Shown: positions 33,264-42,519 of the stretch, one piece after another
How positions within the stretch are numbered: position 1 is the stretch's first letter
How the letters are laid out: each line of letters opens with the position of its first letter
Source: Selenomonadales bacterium
Lineage (GTDB): Bacteria > Bacillota > Negativicutes > Sporomusales > UBA7701
Reading direction: 5' to 3'
NCBI GenBank assembly: GCA_029975165.1
Contig: JARKPR010000035.1
Location: forward strand, 62,001-126,000
DNA length: 64,000 bases
Notes under the pieces: model-generated
Told to the model about the DNA's origin: nothing
Seen by the model: only the letters and a program-made list of their open reading frames with translations
The model's database searches: none
Translations under genes and position numbers: made by a program

Positions 33264-35237
33264 TTATACCCTGAACCTGGCCGCAGCCGTCTGGAGATCC
33301 TGGGCCAGGCCCGCCAGCTCCTGGCTGGAAGACGCGATCTCCTCCATCGCCGCCAACTGCTCCTCCGCGGCTGCCGACACAGCCTGCGTCTCGTCGGCCG
33401 CCTTCCGGCCGAGATCATCGATCTGCCTCACCGAACCGACGATCTTCTGGCTGCCGGCCGCCAACTGCTGCATGGCCGCCGAAATCTCCCTCACCTGATC
33501 GGACACCTGGGCCACAAGCGCGGCGATCTCCCGGAAAGCGGCCCCGGCAGCGTTCACGACCTCCGCTCCCGTCCTCACCTCGCGGGTGCCGGTATTCATC
33601 GCCGCCACCGCCTCGTCCGTATCCCCCTGGATCTCGCCGATCAGCGCCGCGATCTTCTTCGTCGCCTCCTCCGACTGCTCGGCCAGCTTCCGGACCTCCT
33701 CGGCCACCACCGCAAACCCCCGTCCCTGCTCGCCGGCCCGGGCGGCCTCGATCGCCGCGTTCAAAGCCAGAAGGTTGGTCTGGCCGGCGATACCCGCGAT
33801 CGCGTCCACGATCTGGCCGATCTCCTTCGAACGCTCGCCCAGCTTCGCCACCACCGCCGCGGAAGAAGTCACCGTCCGCTGCAACTGCTCCATCTGGGCG
33901 ACCGCCTTCTCCACCGTCCTGTCGCCGTCGTTCGCCTTCTCGGCCGCCTGGGCCGACCGGGCGGCGACCTGGTTGGCGTTCGTCGCCATAGCCTGGATGC
34001 TCGTCGACATCTGCTCGACCACCGCCGCCGTATCATTGGCCGCCGCCAACTGCTCGCCGGCGCCCGTCGCCACGCTGCCGATCGACACGGCGATCTGGTT
34101 AGCGGCCTGGGCCGACTGCTGGGCGCTGGCCGTAAGCTGCTGCGACGAAGACGCCACCCGCTCGGTGGCCCCCAGTACCTTCCCGATCAGCTCGCGCAGA
34201 TTGCCGGCCATCTGCTCGAAGCCCCGGCCGAGCCGGCCGATTTCGTCATTGCCGCTCACCTCGAGCTTGACCAGCGAAACATCGCCGCCGGCGATACGGC
34301 CGGCCGCCGCCTCCAGCATCCTGATCGGCATGGCCAGGCGGCGGGCGAACCACACGATCATCAACCCGGCCAATACCGTTACCACCACAATCGTTGTCAG
34401 CGAAATCTGCGTCAGCGTCGTCACCGCCCCGGTCACCTCGGCCGCCGGCACCGTCACCGCCAGCCCCCAGCCCATGCCCGGCACCGGCGCATACGCGTAA
34501 TGCCGGTCAATGCCCATCGCCGCCAAAGTCACATGTCCTCGCTCGCCCTTCACGATCCGCTCGGTAAGCGCCTTCCGTCCGGCGTCGGCCTGGGGATCGG
34601 TAAGAGGATTAACCTTCATCGCCACCGCCTTGTCGGGGTGGATAATCGTCAGGCCGTCCTGCTGGGAAACCAGCGCGTACCCCGTCTCGCCGACCTTGAC
34701 CGACAAAATCAGCTTGCTCAGCGCCTCCATATTGACCCCGCCGTACACCACCCCGGTCACCTGGCCGTCCTTCTTCACCGGCATCGCCACCACCACAATC
34801 GTATGGCCGGTGGCCTTCGACACCAGCGGCCCGGTGATCGACGCCTCGCCCTGTATCGCCCGGCGAAAATGCTCGCGGTCGCGGAAATTCCCTTTCACCC
34901 CGGTCGAGCTCACGAACTCGCCGGCCGGATTGGCGTAAGAAAAATCGTCGTAAAGCGGGCTCACCTTGGCAACACTATGCAGGAACGGTAGTATCGCCTC
35001 ATGGTCGCCGCTTTCCACCACCGGCACCGCCGCCATCATCGTCAGCTCGGCCTTGCGGGCCGCCAGCCAGTCGGCCGTATTTGCGGCCGTTACCGTCGCC
35101 TTCTCGTCCATCTCCTTCAATATGCTCTCGGAGATGATCTCCCGGGCCTTCCAATAGTTCAGCCCCCCCAGCACACTCAAGGAAACGAGGAAAATCGCCA
35201 GAATTATTACCGTCAGCCTAGTTTGGATGCTGCTCAA
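33264..35237 (-). CDS. Methyl-accepting chemotaxis protein with dCache sensor
   Basis: 657 aa. TTG start at 35237 with AGGGGG nine bases upstream. Transmembrane helix 1 (about 8-27), periplasmic dCache domain (about 33-275; [40 protein letters not shown]), transmembrane helix 2 (about 283-305), HAMP and a signalling domain with the hairpin tip [20 protein letters not shown]. It senses a small organic ligand outside and signals to CheA. Paralogue of the protein at 44885 (same architecture and length, very similar signalling half). No cheA/W in the window. Confidence 0.93.
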   Translation of the reverse strand: MSSIQTRLTVIILAIFLVSLSVLGGLNYWKAREIISESILKEMDEKATVTAANTADWLAARKAELTMMAAVPVVESGDHEAILPFLHSVAKVSPLYDDFSYANPAGEFVSSTGVKGNFRDREHFRRAIQGEASITGPLVSKATGHTIVVVAMPVKKDGQVTGVVYGGVNMEALSKLILSVKVGETGYALVSQQDGLTIIHPDKAVAMKVNPLTDPQADAGRKALTERIVKGERGHVTLAAMGIDRHYAYAPVPGMGWGLAVTVPAAEVTGAVTTLTQISLTTIVVVTVLAGLMIVWFARRLAMPIRMLEAAAGRIAGGDVSLVKLEVSGNDEIGRLGRGFEQMAGNLRELIGKVLGATERVASSSQQLTASAQQSAQAANQIAVSIGSVATGAGEQLAAANDTAAVVEQMSTSIQAMATNANQVAARSAQAAEKANDGDRTVEKAVAQMEQLQRTVTSSAAVVAKLGERSKEIGQIVDAIAGIAGQTNLLALNAAIEAARAGEQGRGFAVVAEEVRKLAEQSEEATKKIAALIGEIQGDTDEAVAAMNTGTREVRTGAEVVNAAGAAFREIAALVAQVSDQVREISAAMQQLAAGSQKIVGSVRQIDDLGRKAADETQAVSAAAEEQLAAMEEIASSSQELAGLAQDLQTAAARFRV

Positions 35238-35529
35238 TGTTTGTTCCCCCTGTCTGATGCAATCCCAATAAAAATAATACGATAAAATTTGACAAAAACC
35301 CTTGTATTTTTTAACAAAATCGCTGAATTCTCCATCCCCGGCCGGCAGCTTCCTCTAACGGCGCACTTGCCACAGGTGAACTAACCGGCGAAAAAATGAA
35401 ATAAATTTAAGCAATAGTAATATTATTTTCGCTTTATGGTAGGAAAAGGAATATATTTGTCGAAAGAAATGCTTTGGCCAAATAATAGCTTTTGTCGAAA
35501 GAAGTATTTTCGGGCAAAGGAAGAATGTA
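35238..35529. other. AT-rich intergenic region
   Basis: 292 bp clearly lower in GC than both sides, containing the chemoreceptor leader and the upstream region of the 35530 gene. A direct repeat GTCGAAAGAA occurs at 35459 and 35493. No promoter can be assigned with confidence. Confidence 0.4.
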
Positions 35530-36099
35530 ATGGATTTTCTTAAAACCCAAAAAAACCAAATCGCTGACGTCATAATCCGCAACGGCTTTAAAATCAGCGA
35601 CTTTATTTGGGAAAAAGAACAAAGCCGGTTTCTCCATGACGGCAAAAACAAATCGCTGGTCTATAAACTCAAATATCAGCTCACCGACTACTACTTCATC
35701 TTCGACAATACCGACGACGGACAGGAATACAACACCTTCTCCCCCGGCGAAAAAAAACTGACCCAGAGCGTCGAATCCGGCAGCTGGGAACAGCAGCTGT
35801 ACTACCTCGGGCGGTGGCTGGAATATCTAAAGCGGGAGACCAACGCCCCCGACCTGTGGACGGAACTGACGAACCTCACGAAAACCGCCGACCCCGGCTT
35901 CGTCAACGTCACCGAACTCTTCGAATCGCCGGCCGTGAAAAAAGCTATCGACTACTCCGACATCACCTTCACCGGCGAAGAGAAAAAAGCCTTGTTCAGC
36001 GAACCGAAAACGCAGCTCGAACGGGAAGAAGAGATCGAAAAACTCATCGCCTTCGGCAAAGGCGACCTTGAACCCGGAAAAACCAACAAACCCATCTGA
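35530..36099 (+). CDS. Conserved-looking hypothetical protein
   Basis: 189 aa soluble protein with no signal peptide or membrane segment and no family I recognise. The first 65 residues (MDFLKTQKNQIADVIIRNGF, WEKEQSRFLHDGKNKSLVYK) look like an alpha/beta domain with aromatic-rich strands (YQLTDYYFIFDN). The middle is helical (WEQQLYYLGRWLEYLKRETN), and the acidic tail (LEREEEIEKLIAFGKGD) may be coiled. GGAAGAATGTA precedes the ATG. It stands alone between divergent and convergent neighbours with its own terminator. The AT-rich start of the gene and upstream region hint at acquisition. Confidence 0.7.
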   Translation: MDFLKTQKNQIADVIIRNGFKISDFIWEKEQSRFLHDGKNKSLVYKLKYQLTDYYFIFDNTDDGQEYNTFSPGEKKLTQSVESGSWEQQLYYLGRWLEYLKRETNAPDLWTELTNLTKTADPGFVNVTELFESPAVKKAIDYSDITFTGEEKKALFSEPKTQLEREEEIEKLIAFGKGDLEPGKTNKPI

Positions 36100-36110
36100 A
36101 CAAAAAACGA

Positions 36111-36139
36111 CGGGCGGTCCTCGAAACGAGGACCGCCCG
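36111..36139. terminator. Intrinsic terminator after the 35530 gene
   Basis: CGGGCGGTCCTCG, loop AAA, CGAGGACCGCCCG, 13 bp perfect. Usable on the plus strand for the hypothetical gene and on the minus strand (followed by TCGTTTTTTG) for the 36163 gene. Confidence 0.88.
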
Positions 36140-36162
36140 TTCAATCTGCCGATAAAAAGCCG

Positions 36163-36369
36163 CTAACCCGATATATGCAGCGGTTGCCCATGATTGAGAT
36201 GCTTGCTTAAATCGGCAAAATACCCTTCATATTGTTTGGCGACATCGGCTAAAACCTGCCGGCCCGGCAAATCCGTCAAATTGCTTTCCAAAGCGTATAG
36301 CACCAAGGCTTTATTCTTCAGGAGAGACAAACATTCGTCCAGATTGGCCAGCTCCCTTTGTGTAAGCAT
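36163..36369 (-). CDS. Small hypothetical helical protein
   Basis: 68 aa, predicted to be mostly two helices: MLTQRELANLDECLSLLKNK, then ALVLYALESNLTDLPGRQVL and YEGYFADLSKHLNHG. GGAGAG lies 6 bp before the ATG. The helix-turn-helix hairpin pattern resembles small spore-coat or ferritin-like fragments, but no family is clear. Monocistronic, sharing the terminator at 36111 with the gene in the opposite direction. Confidence 0.6.
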   Translation of the reverse strand: MLTQRELANLDECLSLLKNKALVLYALESNLTDLPGRQVLADVAKQYEGYFADLSKHLNHGQPLHISG

Positions 36370-36732
36370 ACTCTACTCTCCTTACAGAAATTGCCCCTTA
36401 ACCCCGAAAACTTCCCGCAATCTCTCAGGCCTAGAAAATAACGCATACATAGTATCCCTGAACAGAAACAAATTATGCGGCCAACTGCTGCCCGCCGCCG
36501 GGAAAATGTTCATCCCCGTCTACCGCCCTCCTTTTCCCGCAACTAACCTAAGGCATAGCGGATATTTCTGAAGTCAGTACGCCATTTCCGGCAACAGCGG
36601 GAAACCTGAGCATCATACCCAAGCCCGCGACCGGGGAAGGCTTATGAACGAATTAACCACACAAGGAATATCGGACATAAAAAGCGCAATCTATGCAACC
36701 TTCGCTTCCCAAGGAAACCTCCGCGTTACAAT
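36370..36732. other. Intergenic region, possible 32-codon frame
   Basis: 363 bp. The only candidate gene is ATG 36644 to TGA 36742 on the plus strand (MNELTTQGISDIKSAIYATF, then ASQGNLRVTIQW), preceded by GGGGAAGG; it overlaps the end of the yitT gene and may be chance. The remaining sequence shows no hairpin or repeat that I can name. Confidence 0.3.
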
Positions 36733-37596
36733 TCAGTGGTGAATAGCCTTCTTCTTGACCCTGCCGCCAATCACCTCGTGGACCTCCTGGATCGTCACAA
36801 AAGCCTTCGGATCCTTATCGTCGATGATCGCTTTCAGCTTAGCAATCTCCAGCCTGGTTACCACCGAATACAAAATATTCTTCGGCTCTTGGCTAAAGCC
36901 GCCTTGGCCGTGGATTACCGTAACGCCCCTGCCCAGCCGGGCCAGAAGCGTTTCCGCTATTTCGTTGGCGTTATCCGACACAATCATGACCCCTTTTGAT
37001 TCGTCAAGCCCCTCGATAGTGATATCGATCACCTTGAAAGCGACGAAATAAGCCACCAGCGAATACATCGCCTTGTCCCAGCCGAACACCAGCCCGGCGC
37101 TGCCCAGAATAAACACATTGAAGAACATAACGATTTCACCCACCGTGAAGCCGCTTTTTTTATCCAGGATGATCGCGACAATCTCGGTTCCGTCCAGTGA
37201 GCCCCCATAGCGGATAATCAGCCCGACCCCGGCGCCGACCAAAACCCCGCCGAAGGCGGCGGCCAAAAAAAGATCATGGGTCAACTCCGGGATGGGTTGG
37301 AAATAATACACCCAGTACGCAAGGGACAAAACGGAAAATAACGTAGATATGCAGAAAGTCTTGCCGATCTGCAAGTAACCGAGATAAAGGAAAGGCAGAT
37401 TCAGGAATACGATGAAAAGGCTCAGCGATATACCGGTGATATGGCTCGCCAATATCGAAATCCCCACGACGCCGCCATCGATCATCTGATTGGGTATCAG
37501 AAAGAACTCCAAGCCCGCCGCTGCCACCACCGAGCCGATAAAAAGCATAATATACTTTTTGCCATACTTGATAAACAGACTGCCTTTTGTTACCAT
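36733..37596 (-). CDS. YitT family membrane protein
   Basis: 287 aa: five or six transmembrane helices (DUF161/YitT_membrane; FLIPNQMIDGGVVGISIL, GGVLVGAGVGLIIRYGGSLDGTEI) followed by a C-terminal DUF2179 domain of about 90 residues (GVMIVSDNANEIAETLLARL, GQGGFSQEPKNILYSVVTRL). The family is widespread in Firmicutes with no settled function. GAGAGGAG precedes the ATG. It has its own promoter and an unusual leader hairpin with a T run (37692-37715), suggesting attenuation. Confidence 0.9.
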   Translation of the reverse strand: MVTKGSLFIKYGKKYIMLFIGSVVAAAGLEFFLIPNQMIDGGVVGISILASHITGISLSLFIVFLNLPFLYLGYLQIGKTFCISTLFSVLSLAYWVYYFQPIPELTHDLFLAAAFGGVLVGAGVGLIIRYGGSLDGTEIVAIILDKKSGFTVGEIVMFFNVFILGSAGLVFGWDKAMYSLVAYFVAFKVIDITIEGLDESKGVMIVSDNANEIAETLLARLGRGVTVIHGQGGFSQEPKNILYSVVTRLEIAKLKAIIDDKDPKAFVTIQEVHEVIGGRVKKKAIHH

Positions 37597-37691
37597 AAAT
37601 TAACTCCTCTCATTACTAAAAATATCGCTTAACCTCCTTCCGGCCACGAGACAGGCCGTTGATTTTCCCCCTGCTCCGCTGTACAAGAAAA

Positions 37692-37715
37692 AAAGGAGGC
37701 CGTTTACCAGCCTCC
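37692..37715 (-). promoter_or_regulatory. Attenuator-like hairpin in the yitT leader
   Basis: On the minus strand AGGAGGC-TGGTAAACG-GCCTCCT followed by TTTTTTC: an intrinsic terminator fold about 30-50 nt into the yitT transcript, some 95 nt before its ATG. The pckA terminator lies further upstream, so this one belongs to yitT itself. Confidence 0.65.
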
Positions 37716-37749
37716 TCCCTGAGCACATGCTTCGTATACTCTTAAAATA

Positions 37750-37779
37750 ATAGTACTAGCTAATCGTTGCCTTTGTCAA
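37750..37779 (-). promoter_or_regulatory. Promoter of yitT
   Basis: On the minus strand TTGACA (37779-37774), 18-nt spacer, TACTAT (37755-37750). The transcript would start near 37743 and run through the attenuator-like hairpin. Confidence 0.7.
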
Positions 37780-37835
37780 GTTTTCCACAATTTATCTCCT
37801 AAAAAAACAATTATTTCCTTGCCCTCCGGCCCTGA

Positions 37836-37877
37836 CAAAAAGTGGCGGGCGGTCCCCGCAAACGAGGGCCGCCCGCC
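37836..37877 (-). terminator. Intrinsic terminator of pckA
   Basis: GGCGGGCGG (37844-37852) pairs with CCGCCCGCC (37869-37877) with further inner pairing; on the minus strand followed by ACTTTTTG. It is 21 bp beyond the pckA stop. Confidence 0.85.
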
Positions 37878-37898
37878 TATGTGGGAGGAGGGGGTCAA

Positions 37899-39458
37899 TT
37901 ATGCGTTCGGTCCGGCGTCCGTAATCGCCGCCGGCACATCCTTGCCGAACTTCACGAAATTCCTCACGAACCGCTGCGCCAGGTCGGCCGCCGTCTTATC
38001 GTACGCCGCCTTATCGGCCCACGTCTGCCGCGGCCGCAGCACCTCCTGCGGCACGCCGGGGCACGTCACCGGCACATGGATATTGAACACCGGATCGAGC
38101 TCGTAGCCAACCTCGTCCAGTCCGCCCTCGATCGCCGCCGTCACGATTGCCCGCGTATACGGCAGCGACATCCGCTTGCCAACCCCGTACGGCCCGCCCG
38201 ACCAACCGGTGTTGATCAGGAAAACCCGCGTGCCGTGCTGGGCCAGCCTCTCGCCCAGCAGCTTCGCGTACGCCAGCGGCGACAGCGGCAGGAAGGGAGC
38301 CCCGAAGCACGACGAGAACGTCGCCTCCGGCGCCGTGATCCCCCGCTCGGTCCCGGCCAGCTTGCTCGTATAACCGGACAGGAAATGATACATCGCCTGC
38401 TCGCTGTTCAGCTTCGCCACCGGCGGCAGCACCCCGAAAGCGTCGGCCGTCAGGAACACGATCGTCTGCGGATGGCCGCCCACGCCGGGGATGACTGCGC
38501 CGGGGATATAATCCACCGGATAAGCCGCGCGGGTATTCTCCGTTATCGCCTCGCTATCGAAATCCGGCTCGCGGCTGGCCTCGTCAAGCACCACATTCTC
38601 CAGCACCGCCCCGAACCTGATCGCCTCCCAGATCTGCGGCTCGGTCTCGTGGCGCAGCTTGATGCACTTAGCGTAGCAGCCGCCCTCCACATTGAAAATC
38701 CCCCCGTCCCACCAGCAATGCTCATCGTCGCCGATCAGCCGCCGGCCGGGGTCGGCGGACAGGGTAGTCTTGCCCGTGCCGCTCAGCCCGAAGAACAGGG
38801 CGGTGTCGCCCTTCGCGCCGATGTTGGCCGAGCAGTGCATCGACAAGATGCCCTTGCGGGGCATGATATAATTCATATACGTAAAGACCGACTTCTTCAT
38901 CTCCCCGGCATAATGGGTACCGCCGATAAGCACCAGGCGGGCGGAAAAATCGAGAATGATGAACGCCTCGGAATTAGTGCCGTCGCGGGCCGGATCGGCC
39001 TTGAACCCGGGCAGGCAGATGACGGTAAAGTCCGGTTTCGGATTCGTGGGCGGCGCGTCGGGGCGCACGAACAACTGATGTACAAACAAATTCTGCCAGG
39101 CGAACTCGTTGATGAACCGCACGGCCAGGCGCTGGCCGCCTGCGCCGGCGAAGCCGTCGAAAACATAGAGCTCGCGGTTTTCGGCGTAAGATAACATCCG
39201 CTCGTACAGGCGGGCGAACTTATCGGCGGCAAAAGGCTTGTTGTTGCCCCAATCGATGACCTCATGGGTGTCCACCGTGTCGACGACGAACTTGTCGTTA
39301 GGCGAGCGGCCGGTATACTTGCCGGTCGCCACCCTGAGCGCCCCGCTGGCGGTCAGAATGCCCTCCCCGTTCTTGACAGCGTGCTCCATCAGCACCGGCG
39401 CCGGCAAATTGTTGTAACTCTTAGCCGCTTTCTTGAGCATCGTCAGATCGTAATCCAT
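37899..39458 (-). CDS. pckA: Phosphoenolpyruvate carboxykinase (ATP)
   Basis: 519 aa. It interconverts oxaloacetate + ATP with PEP + CO2 + ADP. The P-loop is [14 protein letters not shown]; the substrate loop [12 protein letters not shown] and the kinase-2 segment [17 protein letters not shown] are present, and [15 protein letters not shown] carries the metal-binding Lys/His. Length fits the ATP-dependent family. GAGGACG precedes the ATG. Monocistronic. Close to a glycerate module that feeds 2-phosphoglycerate and PEP, it connects three-carbon intermediates with the C4 pool. Confidence 0.96.
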   Translation of the reverse strand: MDYDLTMLKKAAKSYNNLPAPVLMEHAVKNGEGILTASGALRVATGKYTGRSPNDKFVVDTVDTHEVIDWGNNKPFAADKFARLYERMLSYAENRELYVFDGFAGAGGQRLAVRFINEFAWQNLFVHQLFVRPDAPPTNPKPDFTVICLPGFKADPARDGTNSEAFIILDFSARLVLIGGTHYAGEMKKSVFTYMNYIMPRKGILSMHCSANIGAKGDTALFFGLSGTGKTTLSADPGRRLIGDDEHCWWDGGIFNVEGGCYAKCIKLRHETEPQIWEAIRFGAVLENVVLDEASREPDFDSEAITENTRAAYPVDYIPGAVIPGVGGHPQTIVFLTADAFGVLPPVAKLNSEQAMYHFLSGYTSKLAGTERGITAPEATFSSCFGAPFLPLSPLAYAKLLGERLAQHGTRVFLINTGWSGGPYGVGKRMSLPYTRAIVTAAIEGGLDEVGYELDPVFNIHVPVTCPGVPQEVLRPRQTWADKAAYDKTAADLAQRFVRNFVKFGKDVPAAITDAGPNA

Positions 39459-39691
39459 ACGTCCTCTCTCCCTCGCTGTTAATATTCCTTAGTCTATGCA
39501 AATGCGCCTTTCCAATGCCAGCATCTTATTGCGGGACATTTTTTGACCCGCCACTTACTTTTACGTCCCGCCAGTTGCAAAAAGATGCGCCGGAGGACGT
39601 TGGTCTCCGTCACACAAACCTTCCGTCTATCGTCCTGCCGTGCCGGGCCGTTTCTTTCCTGTCGCCCGTACTGGCCCGGCGGCGCCGTTTA

Positions 39692-40840
39692 TTAAAAAAA
39701 CTCGATGGCCGTGCCCACCTTCACCAGCCGGCACAGTCGCGCCGCGGCCGCCTCGATCAGCTCCGCCGCCGACCCCATGCACTCCTCCAGCGTCAGCGGT
39801 CCGGGCACGATACTCATCAGCCCGTCGATCCCCTGGGCCAGCACATCGTTGCTGCCCTTGCCCAGGCCGCCGGACAGACACACCGTCGGCACGCCGAACT
39901 GCTTGGCAACTTTCGCCACCCCTACCGGCGCCTTGCCGTGGGCGGTCTGGAAATCAGTATTGCCCTCGCCGGTGATAACCAGCGTCGCATCCTTGACAAG
40001 CGCCGCGAAGCCGGTCGCCTCCAGCACGATCTCCACCCCCGGCCGCAGCTCGGCCGCGGTGAAAAACATCAGCCCCACGCCGAGGCCGCCGGCCGCGCCC
40101 GCGCCCGCGCAAGCGGCCACGTCCTTGCCGGTCGCCGCCTTCGCCACCGCCGCGTAATTCGCCAGCGCCGCGTCCAGCTCCGCAATTATCTCCGGGGTCG
40201 CCCCCTTCTGCGGACCGTACACCGCCGACGCGCCCCGCGGGCCGCACAACGGATTGTCGACATCACAGGCCACCATAATCTGCGTCTCGGCGAGCCGGGG
40301 ATCGAGACCCGTCAGATCGATGCTCGCCAGACCGGCTAAAGCAGCCCCGCCCTCGGCGAGCTCCTTGCCGTCGCCGTCCAGAAAACGGGCGCCCAAAGCG
40401 CGGGCCAGGCCCATCCCGCCGTCGTTCGTCGCGCTGCCGCCGATGCCGATGATCAGCTTGCGGATGCCCCTGTCCAGGGCCGCCTTCACCAGCTCGCCCG
40501 TGCCGTAGGTCGTAGTCACGCGGGGATCGCGCCGCTCCTTCGGCACCATCGTCAGACCCGAAGCGGCCGCCATCTCAATAACCGCCGTCTCCCCGTCGCC
40601 CAGCAGCCCCCAGTACGACTTCGCCGGCTCGCCCAGCGGGCCAGTGATGTTCTGCGGGATGACTGTCCCGCCGGTCGCCAGGACCAGCGCCTCCACCGTG
40701 CCCTCGCCGCCGTCGGCGATCGGCACCTTCTTCACCACGGCCGCCGGCCAAACCGCCAAGATGCCCCTCTCCATCGCCTTGGCCACCGCTACGGCCGACA
40801 GACTGCCCTTGAAAGAATCCGGGGCGACAACGATACGCAC
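39692..40840 (-). CDS. glxK: Glycerate kinase (GlxK/GarK type)
   Basis: 382 aa from the GTG at 40840, giving the canonical MRIVVAPDSFKGSLSAVAVA start; GGACGTGAG precedes it. Conserved blocks are VPIADGGEGTVEAL, ITGPLGEPAKSYWG, IIGIGGSATNDGGMG and VITGEGNTDFQTAHGKAPVG. It phosphorylates D-glycerate to 2-phosphoglycerate. Divergent from a CdaR-type regulator and 1.7 kb from a GntP permease, so the three probably form a glycerate (or sugar-diacid-derived glycerate) uptake and activation module. Confidence 0.94.
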   Translation of the reverse strand: MRIVVAPDSFKGSLSAVAVAKAMERGILAVWPAAVVKKVPIADGGEGTVEALVLATGGTVIPQNITGPLGEPAKSYWGLLGDGETAVIEMAAASGLTMVPKERRDPRVTTTYGTGELVKAALDRGIRKLIIGIGGSATNDGGMGLARALGARFLDGDGKELAEGGAALAGLASIDLTGLDPRLAETQIMVACDVDNPLCGPRGASAVYGPQKGATPEIIAELDAALANYAAVAKAATGKDVAACAGAGAAGGLGVGLMFFTAAELRPGVEIVLEATGFAALVKDATLVITGEGNTDFQTAHGKAPVGVAKVAKQFGVPTVCLSGGLGKGSNDVLAQGIDGLMSIVPGPLTLEECMGSAAELIEAAAARLCRLVKVGTAIEFF

Positions 40841-40906
40841 AACACTCACGTCCTTTACAATATGGGTAAGTATGCCCATTCCGACCACAAATGATCGATT
40901 ATCCTA

Positions 40907-40967
40907 ATTTTAGCGGCAAGCACCTTTTTTTTCAATTGTCTGACAACGCTAACCGTTTTTACCGGTT
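40907..40967 (-). promoter_or_regulatory. glxK promoter with palindromic operator candidates
   Basis: On the minus strand TTGAAA (40935-40930), 17-nt spacer, TAAAAT (40912-40907). Directly upstream are two inverted repeats, TTGTC-T-GACAA (40936-40946) and AACCG-N7-CGGTT (40951-40967), well placed to bind the divergently encoded regulator. The CAATTGT at the -35 edge recurs at 44037 in front of gntP. Confidence 0.55.
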
Positions 40968-41153
40968 GCCCTGCTTTACTGTATATATTGCACAATAAAC
41001 CTGGCCGCTTTACGTCCCGCCACCGCCAGATCAACAGTGGCCAAAAACGCCCGTTTTTACCTATAATCACGCCCTATAGTCCAACATCGCCCCTTATTCT
41101 CGCCGAAGATATGTTGTATAATAGAGCCATAACCATGAAACGAAGGTGAGACC

Positions 41154-42320
41154 GTGATCCTCACAAACGAGCTGGCCCAGCAGATCGTCGACAACATCAT
41201 GCCCATCGTCCGCCAGAACGTCAACATCATGAACCACGCCGGCATAATCATCGGCTCCGGCCAGAAACACCGGCTCAACAGCTTCCACAAAGGCGCCCGG
41301 GACGTAATCGACAGCGGCGCCGTCCTCGCCATCTTCCCCGAAGACCTCGACCGCTACCCGGGCGCCCTTCCCGGCCTCAACTGGCCGATCGTCCTCGCCG
41401 GGCAGACCGTCGGCGTCGTCGGCGTCTCCGGCCACCCCGACGCCGTCCGCAACACCGCCGAACTCGTCAAAATGATCACCGAACTCATCATGGAACGCGA
41501 ACTCCTCATGGAAGAATTCCGCTCCCAGTCCCACCTCCACGAACAATTCGCCCTCCAACTCCTCTCCGAGCACGCCGCCGCCAGCTACAGCCAAATTGAA
41601 GCCCGCGCCAAACTCCTCAAATTCGACCTCACCCTGCCCCGCCTCATCACCGCCCTCGACGTCAGCCCCATCCTCGAGAGCGCCTTCAGCCAATACGGCC
41701 CCTACGACCTCGTCTCCGCCCGCGCCCAGGAGAGCCTGCTCCAGCGCGTCGTCGCCGCCGGCGCCATCGCCGCCGAAGACATGGTCGCCTTCCTCGAAAA
41801 CAGACTGGTCATCTTCAAGCACTTCCCCCGCGGCGCCCTGCCTGCACGCATCGGCGAATGGGGCGCCTCCCTCGCCGGCCTGCTGGCCGCCGACAGCCGG
41901 GAAACCCCGCTGACCCTCGGCCTCGGCAGCCTCGTCGGCTCCCCCCTCAGGCTGCACGACTCCTACCAGGAAGCCCTCTTCGTCCTGGCCAGCCGCCGAA
42001 GCGGCGCCGGTCCCGCCTCCATCTACGACTTCGACCTCCTCACATCCTACCTGCTCCGCAACCCGCGCGGCATCGCCTCCTGCTCCGCCGCCCGCGACCT
42101 GCAGGACAAACTCAGCGAAAAAGTCGACGCCAGATACGACATGCGCAACACCATCCAGCGCCTGCTCGACAACAACCTCAACCTCGCCCTCACCGCCAAA
42201 GCCCTCTTCATCCACCGCAACACCCTCGTCTTCCGGCTCAAAAAACTCGAACAACTCACCGGCCTCACCCCGGCCCAGAAGATAAACCATGCTATACTCT
42301 GCAAAATCCTCTGTGGTTGA
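41154..42320 (+). CDS. CdaR-family (sugar diacid recognition) transcriptional regulator
   Basis: 388 aa: N-terminal diacid-recognition domain (about 5-135; LAQQIVDNIMPIVRQNVNIM, LNWPIVLAGQTVGVVGVSG), a middle GGDEF-like PucR segment and a C-terminal PucR-type helix-turn-helix (DNNLNLALTAKALFIHRNTL, FRLKKLEQLTG). In E. coli CdaR activates genes for glucarate, galactarate and glycerate use. Here it lies between glxK (divergent) and gntP, so D-glycerate or a related acid is the likely inducer. GTG start with AAGGTGAG; TATAAT at 41117-41122 is its probable -10. Confidence 0.9.
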   Translation: MILTNELAQQIVDNIMPIVRQNVNIMNHAGIIIGSGQKHRLNSFHKGARDVIDSGAVLAIFPEDLDRYPGALPGLNWPIVLAGQTVGVVGVSGHPDAVRNTAELVKMITELIMERELLMEEFRSQSHLHEQFALQLLSEHAAASYSQIEARAKLLKFDLTLPRLITALDVSPILESAFSQYGPYDLVSARAQESLLQRVVAAGAIAAEDMVAFLENRLVIFKHFPRGALPARIGEWGASLAGLLAADSRETPLTLGLGSLVGSPLRLHDSYQEALFVLASRRSGAGPASIYDFDLLTSYLLRNPRGIASCSAARDLQDKLSEKVDARYDMRNTIQRLLDNNLNLALTAKALFIHRNTLVFRLKKLEQLTGLTPAQKINHAILCKILCG

Positions 42321-42327
42321 ACTTCGA

Positions 42328-42442
42328 TTGCCGAGAAAACCCCATCTGCGGCGTTGCTCCTCGGCTGCCATCCTCAGCGTACGCTCGTGTACGCTTCCGG
42401 TGTCAGCCTCCGGTGCGCCTTGCATCTGGGGCTTTCTCGGCA
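42328..42442. repeat. Intergenic palindromic repeat, copy 3
   Basis: The ends TTGCCGAGAAAACCCCA and TGGGGCTTTCTCGGCAA pair with each other but differ from the outer stems of copies 1 and 2, i.e. the stem changes on both sides together. The inner core CATCTGCGGCGTTGCTCC, CCTCAGCGTACG and CCGGTGCGCCTTGCATCTGG is nearly identical to copy 1. Between the convergent cdaR-like and gntP genes. Confidence 0.75.
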
Positions 42443-42469
42443 ACCTCGGACTTTTCTTATCATAAATCA

Positions 42470-42501
42470 AAAAAGCAGGCGGTCCATACCGGACCGCCTG
42501 C
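42470..42501 (-). terminator. Intrinsic terminator of gntP
   Basis: GCAGGCGGTCC (42475-42485) pairs with GGACCGCCTGC (42491-42501); TTTTTTGATTT follows on the minus strand, 19 bp past the gntP stop. Confidence 0.88.
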
Positions 42502-42519
42502 CCTTTGTACCGTATCTTA

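Noticed and set aside
41094-42470. 458-codon frame antisense to the CdaR-like regulator
   Set aside because: Acidic low-complexity shadow; its first part merely translates palindromic repeat copy 3.
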